Below, in pieces: positions 1-9,332 of a DNA stretch of 64,000 bases; position 1 is the first letter of the stretch, and each line of letters opens with the position of its first letter. The notes beneath the pieces were generated by a model. It did no database searches. It had not been told where the DNA came from and worked only from the letters and a program-made list of their open reading frames with translations. The position numbers and the translations under genes were made by a program. The stretch is from Williamsia limnetica (GTDB lineage Bacteria; Actinomycetota; Actinomycetes; Mycobacteriales; Mycobacteriaceae), in NCBI RefSeq assembly GCF_003217475.1, contig NZ_QJSP01000021.1, forward strand, positions 35,773 through 99,772, in the 5' to 3' direction.

Positions 1-356
1 TCCCGGAAGAGGCGTTGGCGACGATGAACTCCGACTCCATCATCTTTGCGCTGTCCAATCCGGATCCCGAAGTGCACCCCGATGTCGCCGCGAAATACGC
101 GGCGATCGTCGCAACGGGCCGCAGCGACTTCCCGAACCAGATCAACAACGTCCTGGCATTCCCCGGGGTGTTCCGGGGGGCGCTGGACGCAGGAGCCCGT
201 CGGATCACCGAAGAGATGAAGCTCGCGGCCGCAGACGCAATCGTCGAGGTCCTCGGGGACGATCTGGCCGCCGACATGATCGTGCCCAGCCCGCTGGACC
301 CCCGAGTCGCGCCGGCAGTCGCCGCCGCGGTGGCACGGGTGGCCGGCCAGGGGTGA
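1..356 (+). CDS. NAD(P)-dependent malic enzyme, C-terminal fragment
   Basis: This is the 3' end of a gene that begins before the window; the frame is open from base 3. The visible ~118 residues carry the SNPDPEVHPDVA segment and the DFPNQINNVLAFPGVFRGALDAGA segment typical of the NAD-binding domain of bacterial malic enzymes, which oxidatively decarboxylate malate to pyruvate and CO2. The TTG and ATG codons near the left edge are internal, not starts. The stop codon overlaps the GTG start of the following lipoprotein gene (GTGA), so the two are probably co-transcribed. Cofactor preference cannot be judged from this fragment. Confidence 0.9.
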   Translation, partial: PEEALATMNSDSIIFALSNPDPEVHPDVAAKYAAIVATGRSDFPNQINNVLAFPGVFRGALDAGARRITEEMKLAAADAIVEVLGDDLAADMIVPSPLDPRVAPAVAAAVARVAGQG

Positions 357-1258
357 TCGCGGTACCGAACAAACCGATATCCGTTTCGGGGCGGGCGTCC
401 AGAAGCGGGCGCAGTGTTCTTGCGGCGCTCGCTGTGGGCTGCCTGCTGCTCGTGGGGTGTGGTGATCCGGGCCCGACGCCCCAGGCGTTGGTGACCGGTT
501 CCACCGCCGACACACCGAGCCGGGTGGCTGCCGCCATCTACGCCGGCGCGCTCCGCGGGGCGGGAGCTGACGTGTCGGACGAACACCCGGTGGGTACCGA
601 TGCGGAGCTGCTCGGCAAACTCGACGACCGCTCACTCGACCTGATGCCCGCGTGGTCTGGTGAACTACTCGGGCAACTCGACCCGGGTGCGACCGCGCGA
701 TCGGCCGATGATGTCTATGGCCAGCTCAATCAGGCTTTGCCGCAGGGTGTCTCGGCCGGCGATGTGACCAGCGTGGCCGACAAGGAGCTGGTGTTCGTCG
801 CGCAGTCGCTCGCGACCTCGGTCGGTGTCGACGAGCTCGCCGAGTGCGCACGGTTGCCCGTAGGTCTGCCACTGGTGACCATCGACGAACCAGACCCCGA
901 CATCGCGGCTGCGTTGAGTGCGGCCGGCTGCGAGTTCGGGCCGCTGCAGAAGCTCGATATCCAGACGGCGGTCGCCGAGGTCGCGGCCGGTAGGGCCGTA
1001 GGCCTCTTCGCCCCTCTCGGGGTGGTTGCGGACGATTCGGGATTGCAGGGTCTGGCCGATACCGGCGACGTACTGCGCGCCGAGGACCTGGTGCCGGTAT
1101 TCCGGACCGCGGCCCTGAGCCGGGGTCTGTTCCAGGCGATGAACAAGGTAGCCGGAGAGCTGACCACCGCCGACCTTTCCACGATGTCTCGTGAGGTCGA
1201 CGGTGGTGCAGACATCTCTACGGTCGCACAGCGTTGGCTAGGTGAGCACAGCCTCTGA
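353..1258 (+). CDS. Glycine betaine/OpuAC-like substrate-binding lipoprotein
   Basis: A 301-residue exported lipoprotein. An Arg-rich n-region, a hydrophobic stretch and the lipobox LLVGC give a predicted lipidated Cys36. The mature part resembles ProX/OpuAC ligand-binding proteins, which present quaternary amines to an ABC importer. Features seen are TPSRVAAAIYAGALRGAG near the mature N-terminus, LDLMPAWSGELLGQLDPG, and a C-terminal ALSRGLFQAMNKVAGELTTADLSTM helix. GTG start, four-base overlap with the malic enzyme stop. No permease or ATPase gene follows, so either the transporter is encoded elsewhere or the protein acts alone. The 3' end overlaps the 3' end of the convergent hydrolase gene by 21 bases. 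Ligand identity is not established. Confidence 0.75.
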   Translation: MIAVPNKPISVSGRASRSGRSVLAALAVGCLLLVGCGDPGPTPQALVTGSTADTPSRVAAAIYAGALRGAGADVSDEHPVGTDAELLGKLDDRSLDLMPAWSGELLGQLDPGATARSADDVYGQLNQALPQGVSAGDVTSVADKELVFVAQSLATSVGVDELAECARLPVGLPLVTIDEPDPDIAAALSAAGCEFGPLQKLDIQTAVAEVAAGRAVGLFAPLGVVADDSGLQGLADTGDVLRAEDLVPVFRTAALSRGLFQAMNKVAGELTTADLSTMSREVDGGADISTVAQRWLGEHSL

Positions 1259-2173
1259 GGTGCGGAGGTGAGCGCTCAGGAAGTCACCCAGTTCCTCGAC
1301 GGCGGCGTTCGCAGCGGGCATGAGTGGCGCGGCCACATGCCCCACGTGCCACAGTCGACCGAGATCGCTCAGCGTCGTCTCGACACCGGCGGCCCGCAGC
1401 TTACCCGCGAACTCGGTGACCTGGTCGAAGAGCATTTCCGGCTGTCCGATCTGCACCAGCGTCGGCGGTAGTCCGGCGAGGTTTCCCCGACCCGGGGCGT
1501 ACCGCGGATCGTCGGGATCGCCGTCACCGAGGTACATGTCGGCAGCCTGACTGGACCACGCGCCGTTGACGACGATGTCCGTCGCCCCGTTCCCGGTGTC
1601 ATCCTTCGACTGTCTGACAGCCGGGTCGACCCAGGGGGAGATCAGCCCCAACGCAGCCGGCGTGATCTGGTGCTCATCGATCAGGATCCTGGCGGTGGCG
1701 ATGGACAGCCCTCCGCCGGCAGAATCACCCGCGATGGCGATCGATTCCGGCGCGTAGCCGCGGCTCATCAGATCTCGGAAGGCGGCGACGGCATCGTTCA
1801 CCGCTGCGGGACACGGGTTCTCCGGTGCCAACCGGTAGTCGAGAACGTAGACCTCAGCTTCGGCGGCCCGGGCGAGGCTGGTGGTGAGCCCGCGATGGGA
1901 CTTCGCCGAACCAACCGTGTACCCACCACCGTGCAGATACAGGATCGCGCGGCCGTGGTGAGTCGGGCCCACCGTGATCCGTTCCGTCGCCCTGCCCGCC
2001 AGCGTGATCTGACGGATCACCTGGTCAGGGATCGGCGGAATGGCGAACGCGCTCGCGTCGAGTAGCTTTCGCTGGATCGAGGGGGACAACCGGGCATTGA
2101 GCGACAACCGGAACACCGGCTTGAACAGCACCTCGCTCACCGGGATCGACAGTGCCAGGCGGGGTGCCTTCAC
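1238..2173 (-). CDS. Alpha/beta hydrolase of the HSL/LipH-LipR esterase family
   Basis: A 311-residue hydrolase with the oxyanion-hole motif HGGG (YLHGGGYTVGSAKSHRG), the nucleophile elbow GDSAGGG, an acid in the PEMLFDQV region and a catalytic His near LWHVGHV. These are hallmarks of hormone-sensitive-lipase-like esterases acting on short or medium acyl esters. It is the last gene of a three-gene minus-strand operon; its ATG overlaps the SDR stop by four bases, implying translational coupling. Downstream of a Baeyer-Villiger-type oxygenase, the likely job is to cleave the ester or lactone product. This module resembles mymA-lipR-SDR of mycobacteria. Substrate unknown. Confidence 0.85.
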   Translation of the reverse strand: MKAPRLALSIPVSEVLFKPVFRLSLNARLSPSIQRKLLDASAFAIPPIPDQVIRQITLAGRATERITVGPTHHGRAILYLHGGGYTVGSAKSHRGLTTSLARAAEAEVYVLDYRLAPENPCPAAVNDAVAAFRDLMSRGYAPESIAIAGDSAGGGLSIATARILIDEHQITPAALGLISPWVDPAVRQSKDDTGNGATDIVVNGAWSSQAADMYLGDGDPDDPRYAPGRGNLAGLPPTLVQIGQPEMLFDQVTEFAGKLRAAGVETTLSDLGRLWHVGHVAAPLMPAANAAVEELGDFLSAHLRTSEAVLT

Positions 2174-3030
2174 AGGAGCTCGGACGGATGCTGGATGACG
2201 GTCTCCGGCTTCGGGGCCAGACGCCCGGCGAATTTGGCGATGACCACCTCGTACATCGATCCGCCTGCGCGAACCAGCAGATCGATGACTTTTGCATCGG
2301 CACCGACCAGCACACGGGGGCGATTCTTCTCGATGGCGGAGATGATGATCTCCGCGGCGCGCGCCGACGTCGTACGCGCCAGCTTCTTGTCGAAGAGTTC
2401 TGCGGTGGTTCGCTGATCGTGGCCGTCGGAGACGGTCGCGTTGCGGGCGATCGCGGTCTTGATGCCCCCGGGGTGCACACAGGTCACCTGAACGGGGTGC
2501 CCGGCGATCTTCATTTCCTGGTACAGCGACTCGGTGAAGCCACGTACGGCGAACTTTGCTGCGTTGTAAGCGCTCTGGCCGGGCATGGCCAGGATCCCGA
2601 ACAGCGACGAGGTGTTCACGACATGGCCGTCGCCGGAGGCGATGAGGTAGGGCAGGAAGGCTTTGGTGCCGTTGACCACGCCCCAGTAGTCGATGTCCAT
2701 CACGCGCTCGTATTGCTTGAACTCCGTGATCTCGACCTCGCCGTGGTGGGCGATGCCTGCGTTGTTGATCACCAGGTTGACCTTGCCGAAGTGCTCGGCG
2801 ACGGTGTCCGCGTATTCGAGCACGGCCTCGCGTTCGGCGACATTGAGCAGCTGGGAATGAACCTGCGCTCCCTTGGATTTGAGGAGTCGCTCCGTTTCTT
2901 CCAGGCCTGCGGGATTCACATCGCTGATCGCGACGAGAGCGCCCTTACCCGCGAGTTGGAGCGCGAGGTCGCGTCCCATGCCGGATCCGGCGCCGGTCAC
3001 CACTGCAACCTTGCCCTTGAAGTTTTTCAT
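2170..3030 (-). CDS. Short-chain dehydrogenase/reductase (SDR)
   Basis: A 286-residue classical SDR. The N-terminal TGAGSGMG loop binds NAD(P), NNAG follows strand 4, and the catalytic residues are Ser in NTSSLFGIL and Tyr/Lys in SAYNAAK. It overlaps the monooxygenase upstream and the hydrolase downstream by four bases each, so the three proteins are made together. With a ketone-oxidising flavoenzyme and an esterase, the simplest role is oxidation of a secondary alcohol to the ketone, or handling of the alcohol released from the ester. Direction and substrate are inferred from context only. Confidence 0.87.
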   Translation of the reverse strand: MKNFKGKVAVVTGAGSGMGRDLALQLAGKGALVAISDVNPAGLEETERLLKSKGAQVHSQLLNVAEREAVLEYADTVAEHFGKVNLVINNAGIAHHGEVEITEFKQYERVMDIDYWGVVNGTKAFLPYLIASGDGHVVNTSSLFGILAMPGQSAYNAAKFAVRGFTESLYQEMKIAGHPVQVTCVHPGGIKTAIARNATVSDGHDQRTTAELFDKKLARTTSARAAEIIISAIEKNRPRVLVGADAKVIDLLVRAGGSMYEVVIAKFAGRLAPKPETVIQHPSELL

Positions 3031-4544
3031 GAGGTCACCGATTCTTTCGCTGCGGGGATCGTGCCGGAATTGGAGTTCAGAGACCGCGCGCTGGATGTGT
3101 CATAGGCGGCAAGATCGAACTTACGGGTGATGCGTCGGTAGTTGAAGGTGAATCCGGGCCACAGGGTGGTGATGTTGCCGAAGGCGTCCTTGTACCAGCT
3201 GGCGCAGCCGCCGGTCTCCCAAACGCTGGACTTCAGGTTCTCCTGGATTCCGACGTTGTACTCGCGCTGCACGTCGGGGCGGACCTCGACGCGGGCGATG
3301 TCGTACTGGCGCTGCAGCTTGAAGTAATCGACGAGGTAGTTCAGCTGGGACTCGATCATGTACACCATCGAGGTGTGGCCCAGGCCGGTCGACGGGCCGA
3401 CCATCAGGAACATGTTGGGGAACCCGTTGACAGTGGTGCCCTTGTAGGCCTGCATACCGGTGCTCTCCCAGACCTGGGCGAGGCTACGGCCGTCCTTGCC
3501 GATGATGTGCTCGAACACGGGGGAGTCGGTGACGTGGAAACCGGTCGCCACCACGATCGCATCGACTTCGCGGGCCACGCCGTCTGCGGTGACGATCCCG
3601 GTCGCCGTGACCTCCTTGATGGGGTCGGTCACCAGCTCCACATTGTCCTGGTCGAGCGCGGGGTAATACGTGTTCGACAGCAGGATCCGCTTGCAACCGA
3701 CCTTCCAGTTCGGCGTCACCGCGGCACGAAGTTTCTTGTCCGATATACCTTTTGCGATGTTCTGCTTGCCTGCGATCTTTCCTGCGGCGAGCATGTTGGG
3801 CGCATGGGTCAGCCCGAAAGAGACGAGTTCATGTGCGGCGTAGATGGTCGCGCGGGTCGCTCGCTGGTATCCGGGGATGTTCTTGAACGCCCAGTTCTCG
3901 GCGGAAGAGTACGGGCGGTCGGCCCGCGGCAGGATCCACGGCGCGGTGCGCTGGTACACGTCGAGGCGGCCCACCTTCTTCGCGAGCTCGGGGATGATCT
4001 GCACGGCGGAGGCGCCGGTGCCGATCACTGCAACCCGCTTGCCTTTCAGGTCGTAGTCGGAGTTCCAGCGGGCGGAGTGGAAGATCTCGCCGGTGAATCC
4101 TTCGATGCCCTTGACGTCGGGCAGCTTCGGTTCACAGAGAGGTCCGACGCCGGCGATCATGAAGTCTGCGCGGAACTGACCGTTGGAGGTGTCGATGACC
4201 CACTGCCCGGATTTCTCGTCCCAGGCGGTGTTGGTGACCTCGGTGTTCCACTTCGTCTTCGAACCCAGGTCGTACTTGTCGGCGACATGGTTGATGTAGC
4301 GATGGATCTCGGGTTGCTGTGAGAACGAGCGGCTCCAGGACGGGTTCAATGCGAACGAATAGGAGTACAGGTGCGAGGGGACGTCGCAGGCGGCGCCGGG
4401 GTAGGTGTTGTCGCGCCAGGTCCCGCCGAAGTCGCTGCCGCGATCGAGGATCACGAAGTCGTCGAAGCCGTTTTGCTGCAGCTTGATGGCTGCGCCCAGT
4501 CCGGAGAAGCCCGCGCCGATGATGGCGATCTTTACAACGTTCAT
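3027..4544 (-). CDS. Flavin-containing (Baeyer-Villiger-type) monooxygenase
   Basis: With the ATG at 4544 the protein is 505 residues and begins just ahead of the FAD-binding GAGFSGLG. The Baeyer-Villiger fingerprint FxGxxxHxxxW is present as FTGEIFHSARW, and the second, NADPH-binding loop is VIGTGASAVQIIPEL. Such enzymes insert oxygen next to a ketone to give an ester or lactone. Longer starts (ATG 4556, or up to 4601) are possible, but the extension would run through palindromes that look like operators. No good Shine-Dalgarno precedes either short start, so the mRNA may be leaderless. First gene of an FMO-SDR-hydrolase operon divergent from a TetR gene. A close relative is MymA of mycobacteria. 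Confidence 0.88.
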   Translation of the reverse strand: MNVVKIAIIGAGFSGLGAAIKLQQNGFDDFVILDRGSDFGGTWRDNTYPGAACDVPSHLYSYSFALNPSWSRSFSQQPEIHRYINHVADKYDLGSKTKWNTEVTNTAWDEKSGQWVIDTSNGQFRADFMIAGVGPLCEPKLPDVKGIEGFTGEIFHSARWNSDYDLKGKRVAVIGTGASAVQIIPELAKKVGRLDVYQRTAPWILPRADRPYSSAENWAFKNIPGYQRATRATIYAAHELVSFGLTHAPNMLAAGKIAGKQNIAKGISDKKLRAAVTPNWKVGCKRILLSNTYYPALDQDNVELVTDPIKEVTATGIVTADGVAREVDAIVVATGFHVTDSPVFEHIIGKDGRSLAQVWESTGMQAYKGTTVNGFPNMFLMVGPSTGLGHTSMVYMIESQLNYLVDYFKLQRQYDIARVEVRPDVQREYNVGIQENLKSSVWETGGCASWYKDAFGNITTLWPGFTFNYRRITRKFDLAAYDTSSARSLNSNSGTIPAAKESVTS

Positions 4545-4562
4545 GGGTAAGAACATACCGCT

Positions 4563-4581
4563 TATTGACGTGCTGTCAATA
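4563..4581. promoter_or_regulatory. Palindromic operator-like site, FMO/TetR intergenic (proximal to FMO)
   Basis: TATTGAC-N5-GTCAATA is a perfect 7-5-7 inverted repeat immediately upstream of the monooxygenase start. The same half-site recurs at 4607-4625, the arrangement expected for a TetR repressor controlling a divergent operon and itself. The assignment is inferred from symmetry and position. Confidence 0.6.
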
Positions 4582-4588
4582 GCGAATC

Positions 4589-4605
4589 GCGAGTGCTGCA
4601 CTCGC
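4589..4605. repeat. Perfect 17-bp palindrome between the two TATTGAC sites
   Basis: GCGAGTGC-T-GCACTCGC is a perfect 8-1-8 palindrome. Its centre (4597) lies 25 bp from the first TATTGAC site and 19 bp from the second. It has a different half-site, so it may be a second regulator's operator or a cruciform-prone spacer. Confidence 0.5.
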
Positions 4606-4606
4606 T

Positions 4607-4625
4607 TATTGACAACGAGTCAGTA
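4607..4625. promoter_or_regulatory. Second TATTGAC operator-like site, next to the TetR start
   Basis: TATTGAC-N5-GTCAGTA matches the upstream palindrome except for one base in the right arm. It ends 12 bp before the GTG start of the TetR gene, consistent with autorepression. Centre-to-centre distance from the first site is 44 bp. Confidence 0.55.
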
Positions 4626-4637
4626 TGATCGGACCCT

Positions 4638-5246
4638 GTGACCACCGCGCGACGTACCAGGATGAGCCCCCAGGCCAGGCGAGATCAGCTGATCAGCCAT
4701 GGTCTGCGAATGCTCGAGGATCGTGCACTCGATGAGGTGTCCGTGGAAGAGGTCGCCGAGGCGGCGGGGGTCTCACGCGCGTTGTTGTTCCACTACTTCG
4801 AGTCGAAACAGGACTTCTTGGTGGCATTGACGACAGAGCAGAGCCGGCGGATGCTCGAACGCACCGAACCCGACCTCACGCTCGGAGACCCGATTGCCAT
4901 CGCCAGGGGATCGCTCGCGGCGTACATCGACTATGTGTCGGCCAACCGTTCGGCTTATCTGGCAATCCTGCAAGGGGCCGGAGCGTCGGACCCGGCGATG
5001 CGCAAGGTCGCCGACGACACGCGCACGGTCATGGCCGAACGGGTGCTCGGGCTCGCCGCTCTGCTCGACTTGCACCGGACACCGATCATCGAGCTCGCAG
5101 TCCACGGCTGGGTGACGTTCAGCGAACAGGTCACCGTGCGCTGGCTACAGGACGAGGGGGGTGTCGGTCGCGACGAGATCGTCGAACTGATCGCCCGATC
5201 GCTGCCGGTGCTCGCAACGCTGGCAGCAGACCCCACCCTCCGATAG
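4638..5246 (+). CDS. TetR-family transcriptional regulator of the FMO operon
   Basis: A 202-residue TetR repressor. The N-terminal helix-turn-helix is VSVEEVAEAAGVSRALLFHYFESKQDFLVAL (about residues 35-65); the rest is the variable ligand-binding domain. GTG start, transcribed away from the monooxygenase-SDR-hydrolase operon with 93 bp between starts. Two matching TATTGAC palindromes in that gap make local and autogenous control likely. The ligand is probably a substrate or product of the operon, but nothing in the sequence identifies it. It ends at a perfect 19-bp hairpin shared with convergent kgd. Confidence 0.88.
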   Translation: MTTARRTRMSPQARRDQLISHGLRMLEDRALDEVSVEEVAEAAGVSRALLFHYFESKQDFLVALTTEQSRRMLERTEPDLTLGDPIAIARGSLAAYIDYVSANRSAYLAILQGAGASDPAMRKVADDTRTVMAERVLGLAALLDLHRTPIIELAVHGWVTFSEQVTVRWLQDEGGVGRDEIVELIARSLPVLATLAADPTLR

Positions 5247-5297
5247 TGGTGGGTTTCGGCGAGCGTGACCTGCGGAAACGCTCGCCGAAACCCACCA
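5247..5297. terminator. Bidirectional terminator-type hairpin between tetR and kgd
   Basis: Perfect 19-bp inverted repeat: left arm 5247-5265 begins TGGTGGGTTTCGG, right arm 5279-5297, loop 13 nt. It starts at the base after the TetR stop codon and ends 8 bases from the kgd stop, so it can serve both convergent genes. No T-tract follows on either strand. The GGTGGGTTT/AAACCCACC segment recurs in the hairpin after rho. Confidence 0.7.
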
Positions 5298-5305
5298 AGA
5301 TCGGA

Positions 5306-8300
5306 TCAGGCGAAGGCGGTGTCGATGATCTCCTGCTGCTCGACGGCGTGCACCTTCGAGGAGCCGGACGACGGCGCGGACATCGCACGACGCGACACCC
5401 GGCGCAGACCCTGGAAGAACTCCGGCAACATCTCCGGGAGGTTCAGGCCGAAGAACGGCCATGCTCCCTGGTTCGCGGGTTCTTCCTGAACCCACAGGAT
5501 CTCTTCCATGTTCGTGTACTGCTCGAGCGCATTCCGCAGACGCTTGTGAGGCACCGGGTAGAGCTGCTCGACACGGACGATCGCGACGTCGTCGCGCTTG
5601 TCCTTCTCCTTGCGCGCGGCCAGCTCGTAGTACAACTTGCCCGAGACGAGCAGCACGCGACGCACCTTCTCGCGGTCGCCACCGGAATCGAAGGCGGGGT
5701 CGTCGATGACCGACTTGAACTTGCCCTCGGTGAACTCCGACACCGGGGACACCGCCGCCTTGTTGCGCAGCATGGACTTCGGTGTGAAGACCACGAGCGG
5801 CCGGCTGATCCCGTCGAGGACGTGCCGGCGCAGCAGGTGGAAATAGCTGGCGGGCGTCGACGGCAGCGCGACGGTCATCGAACCCTCGGCGCACAGCAGC
5901 AGGAAGCGCTCGATGCGTCCTGAGGTGTGATCGGGACCCTGACCTTCGTGACCGTGGGGGAGCAGGAGCACCACGTCGGACGTCTGACCCCACTTGGCCT
6001 CACCGGACGAGATGAACTCGTCGATGATCGACTGCGCGCCGTTGACGAAGTCGCCGAACTGGGCTTCCCACAACACGAGGGCGTCGGGGTCACCGACGGA
6101 GTAGCCGTATTCGAATCCGACGACGGCGTACTCGCTCAGCGCCGAGTCGTACGCCAGGAACCGGCCCGGATTGTCCGGGTTGGTCTCCGCGACGGTCCGC
6201 AGTGGGGTGTACTCGTCTCCGTTCTCACGGTCGATGAGCACCGAATGGCGCTGGGTGAACGTGCCGCGACGCGAGTCCTGGCCGGACAACCGCACCGTGC
6301 GTCCCTCTTCGACAAGTGAACCGAAAGCAAGGAGCTCGCCGAATGCCCAGTCCACGTTGCCGTTTCGGGACATCTCGTAGCGCTTCTTGAGCACCGGCTT
6401 GACCCGCTGGTGCACGGTGAAGCCATCGGGGACGTTCACGAACGCGTCGCCGATCCGCTCCATCGTCTCCTTGGAGATCTTGGTCTCCAGCTTGACCGGG
6501 AGTACCTGATCGGACTCGACGGACGGGCTCGGGGCAGCCTGGTACTTTTCGAGTTCGCGTACTTCGTTGAAGACCCGTTCGAGCTGGCCCTGGTAGTCGC
6601 GCAGGGCGTCCTCGGCCTCTTTGGTCGAGATGTCACCACGGCCGATGAGGGCTTCGGTGTAGCTCTTGCGGACGCTGCGCTTGGTGTCGATCACGTCGTA
6701 CATCGCCGGCTGCGTCATCGAGGGGTCGTCACCCTCGTTGTGCCCGCGGCGCCGGTAGCAGACGAGGTCGATGACGACGTCCTTGTTGAACTTCTGCCGG
6801 TAGTCGACCGCCAACTTCGCGGCCCAGACGCAGGCCTCGGGGTCGTCGCCGTTGACGTGGAAGATCGGCGCACCGATCATCTTCGCGACATCGGTGCAGT
6901 ACTCGGACGACCGTGATGCCTCGGGGGCGGTGGTGAACCCGACCTGGTTGTTGACCACGATGTGGACCGTGCCGCCGGTTCGGTAACCGCGCAGCATGGC
7001 CAGGTTGAGGGTTTCGGCAACCACGCCCTGGCCTGCGAAGGCGGCGTCGCCGTGCAGCATCAACGGCAGCACCGTGAAGGCGCCGTCGCCGAGGTCACGC
7101 AAGTCCTGCTTGGCGCGCACCAGTCCTTCGAGGACGGGATCGACCGCTTCGAGGTGCGACGGGTTCGCTGTGAGCGAGACGTTGATCTCGTTGTCACCGA
7201 ACATCTGGTAGTACTTGCCCTCGGCACCGAGGTGGTACTTCACGTCGCCGGAGCCGTGCGCCTGCGACGGGTTCAGGTTGCCCTCGAACTCGGTGAAGAT
7301 CTTCGAGTACGGCTTGCCGACGATGTTCGCCAGCACGTTCAGGCGTCCGCGGTGCGGCATGCCGATGACGACCTCGTCGAGTCCGTACTCGGCGCTCTGG
7401 TCGATCACGCCGTCCATCATCGGGATGACCGCTTCGGCGCCTTCAAGCGAGAAACGCTTCTGGCCAACGTATTTCGTCTGCAAGAACGTTTCGAACGCTT
7501 CGGCTGCGTTGAGCTTTGACAGAATGTACTTCTGCTCGGCCACCGGAGGCTTGACGTGCTTGATCTCGACGCGCTCCTGCAGCCACTGCTGCTGCTCGGG
7601 CTCGAGGATGTGGGTGTATTCGACGCCCACGTGCCGGCAGTAGGAGTCGCGCAAGATCGACAGGACGTCGCGCAGCTTCATCTTGTTCTCGCCGTGGAAA
7701 CCGCCGACGTTGAAACTGCGGTCTAGATCCCACAGCGTCAGGTCGTAGGTGAGTACGTCGAGATCGGGGTGCGCCGAGCGTGCGTCCGAGTCGATCATCA
7801 GCGGATCGATGTCCGCCATCAGATGGCCCCGGTTGCGGTAGGCCGCGATCAGTTCCAGGACGCGGGCGTTCTTGTCGACGGCACCTTCGGGAATGTCACG
7901 ACGCCAGCGGATCGGCTCGTACGGGATGTGCAGGGTGGTGAAGATCTCGTCGAAGAACTCATCCGACAGCAGCAACTGGTGGATGGTGCGCAGGAAGTCG
8001 CCCGACTCGGCACCCTGGATGATGCGGTGATCGTAGGTCGATGTGAGCGTCATCAATTTTCCGACGGCGAGCGCAGCGATCTGCTCATCCGAGGCACCCT
8101 GGAACTCGGCCGGGTACTCCATGGCGCCGGCACCGACGATCGTGCCCTGGCCCTTCATCAGACGCGGCACCGAGTGCACGGTTCCGATGGTGCCGGGGTT
8201 GGTGAGCGAGATGGTCACGCCCGCGAAATCGTCGCCGGTGAGCTTGCCCTCACGGGCCCTGCGGACGATGTCCTCATAGGCGGCGTGGAACTGCGCGAAG

Positions 8301-9199
8301 TTCATGGTCTCGGTGCGCTTGATCGCCGCGACGACGAGGGTGCGCGCCCCATCCTTACCGGGAAGATCGATTGCCAGCCCGAGATTGGTGTGGGCGGGCT
8401 GCACCACGTTCGGTTTGCCGTCGACCTCGGCGTAGTGCCGGTTCATGCCGGGGAACGACTTGATCCCCTGGACGATCGCGAACCCGAGGATGTGCGTGAA
8501 CGAGATCTTGCCACCGCGAGTGCGGGCCAGGTGGTTGTTGATCACCACGCGGTTGTCGATCATCAACTTCGCGGGAACCGCACGGACACTCGTGGCAGTC
8601 GGGATCTGCAGCGACGCCGCCATGTTCTTGGCGATTGCGGCGGCAGGTCCACGCAACACCTTGTTCGTGGCCTCGTCGGTGGTTTCGGCAGGGGCTGCCT
8701 TGGCAGGGGCCGACTTCTTCGCGTCTTTACGGGGCGCGTCCGTCGTCGGGCGGGCGGCCTTCTTCTGGGTCGCGGGCTCGGACTTGCCGGGCGCGGCTTT
8801 GGTGGGCGCAGCCTTGGCGGCGTCGTTCTTCGGACTCTGCTTCTCGGGCGCAGGAGTGCTCTGGGCTGTCGTCTGCGCCGAGGCGTCCCGACTGGTGTCG
8901 GACTGCCCCGCGGCCGCCTTGCTCGCCGGGGTGGGGTCTACCGCTGGTTTCGGCAGCGAGGCAGCCTTGCCCGCCGTGCCGTTGCCAGACGTGTTCTTGC
9001 TCTGTGCCCCAGAACCTTCGTCTGCGGATCGCTCACCGGCAGACGCCTCGCCGCCGGAGCCGTTGCTCTCGGAGGCGTAATTCTTGAGGAAGTCATGCCA
9101 ACTCGGATCCACCGAGCTCGGATCTTTTTGGAAGCGCTGGTACATTTCCTCAACCAGCCACTCGTTCTGCCCGAAGTCTGAAATCGAACTGCTGCTCAC
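5306..9199 (-). CDS. kgd: Multifunctional 2-oxoglutarate metabolism enzyme (KGD, SucA type)
   Basis: A 1297-residue fusion of an E2o-like succinyltransferase domain and a ThDP-dependent E1o domain. In Mycobacteriales this enzyme performs 2-oxoglutarate decarboxylase/dehydrogenase and HOA synthase reactions and works with PDH E2/E3 subunits. The GTG at 9199 ([22 protein letters not shown]) aligns with the known mycobacterial start, so the longer TTG start at 9241 is not used here. Residues ~45-200 form an Ala/Pro/Lys-rich linker, longer than in mycobacteria (total usually about 1230 residues). E2 active site: [17 protein letters not shown]1 ThDP region: GDAAFAGQG...NNQVGFTT. Convergent with tetR. 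Confidence 0.95.
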   Translation of the reverse strand: MSSSSISDFGQNEWLVEEMYQRFQKDPSSVDPSWHDFLKNYASESNGSGGEASAGERSADEGSGAQSKNTSGNGTAGKAASLPKPAVDPTPASKAAAGQSDTSRDASAQTTAQSTPAPEKQSPKNDAAKAAPTKAAPGKSEPATQKKAARPTTDAPRKDAKKSAPAKAAPAETTDEATNKVLRGPAAAIAKNMAASLQIPTATSVRAVPAKLMIDNRVVINNHLARTRGGKISFTHILGFAIVQGIKSFPGMNRHYAEVDGKPNVVQPAHTNLGLAIDLPGKDGARTLVVAAIKRTETMNFAQFHAAYEDIVRRAREGKLTGDDFAGVTISLTNPGTIGTVHSVPRLMKGQGTIVGAGAMEYPAEFQGASDEQIAALAVGKLMTLTSTYDHRIIQGAESGDFLRTIHQLLLSDEFFDEIFTTLHIPYEPIRWRRDIPEGAVDKNARVLELIAAYRNRGHLMADIDPLMIDSDARSAHPDLDVLTYDLTLWDLDRSFNVGGFHGENKMKLRDVLSILRDSYCRHVGVEYTHILEPEQQQWLQERVEIKHVKPPVAEQKYILSKLNAAEAFETFLQTKYVGQKRFSLEGAEAVIPMMDGVIDQSAEYGLDEVVIGMPHRGRLNVLANIVGKPYSKIFTEFEGNLNPSQAHGSGDVKYHLGAEGKYYQMFGDNEINVSLTANPSHLEAVDPVLEGLVRAKQDLRDLGDGAFTVLPLMLHGDAAFAGQGVVAETLNLAMLRGYRTGGTVHIVVNNQVGFTTAPEASRSSEYCTDVAKMIGAPIFHVNGDDPEACVWAAKLAVDYRQKFNKDVVIDLVCYRRRGHNEGDDPSMTQPAMYDVIDTKRSVRKSYTEALIGRGDISTKEAEDALRDYQGQLERVFNEVRELEKYQAAPSPSVESDQVLPVKLETKISKETMERIGDAFVNVPDGFTVHQRVKPVLKKRYEMSRNGNVDWAFGELLAFGSLVEEGRTVRLSGQDSRRGTFTQRHSVLIDRENGDEYTPLRTVAETNPDNPGRFLAYDSALSEYAVVGFEYGYSVGDPDALVLWEAQFGDFVNGAQSIIDEFISSGEAKWGQTSDVVLLLPHGHEGQGPDHTSGRIERFLLLCAEGSMTVALPSTPASYFHLLRRHVLDGISRPLVVFTPKSMLRNKAAVSPVSEFTEGKFKSVIDDPAFDSGGDREKVRRVLLVSGKLYYELAARKEKDKRDDVAIVRVEQLYPVPHKRLRNALEQYTNMEEILWVQEEPANQGAWPFFGLNLPEMLPEFFQGLRRVSRRAMSAPSSGSSKVHAVEQQEIIDTAFA

Positions 9200-9332
9200 G
9201 GCAGTATCTCGCCTCAATTCCTTTACTGGTCTGGCTGCCAAGCCGACCTGACGCTTTTGCGAAGTCTCCGGGTGTCAAGGTTAGTCCCCATGCGTCGGCG
9301 GGGCTATGCCGGTCGGTCACCACCACGAGTCG

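Noticed and set aside
7769..9181. 470-codon frame antisense to kgd
   Set aside because: Low-complexity Gly/Arg/Asp-rich translation with no motif; kgd is unambiguous on the other strand.
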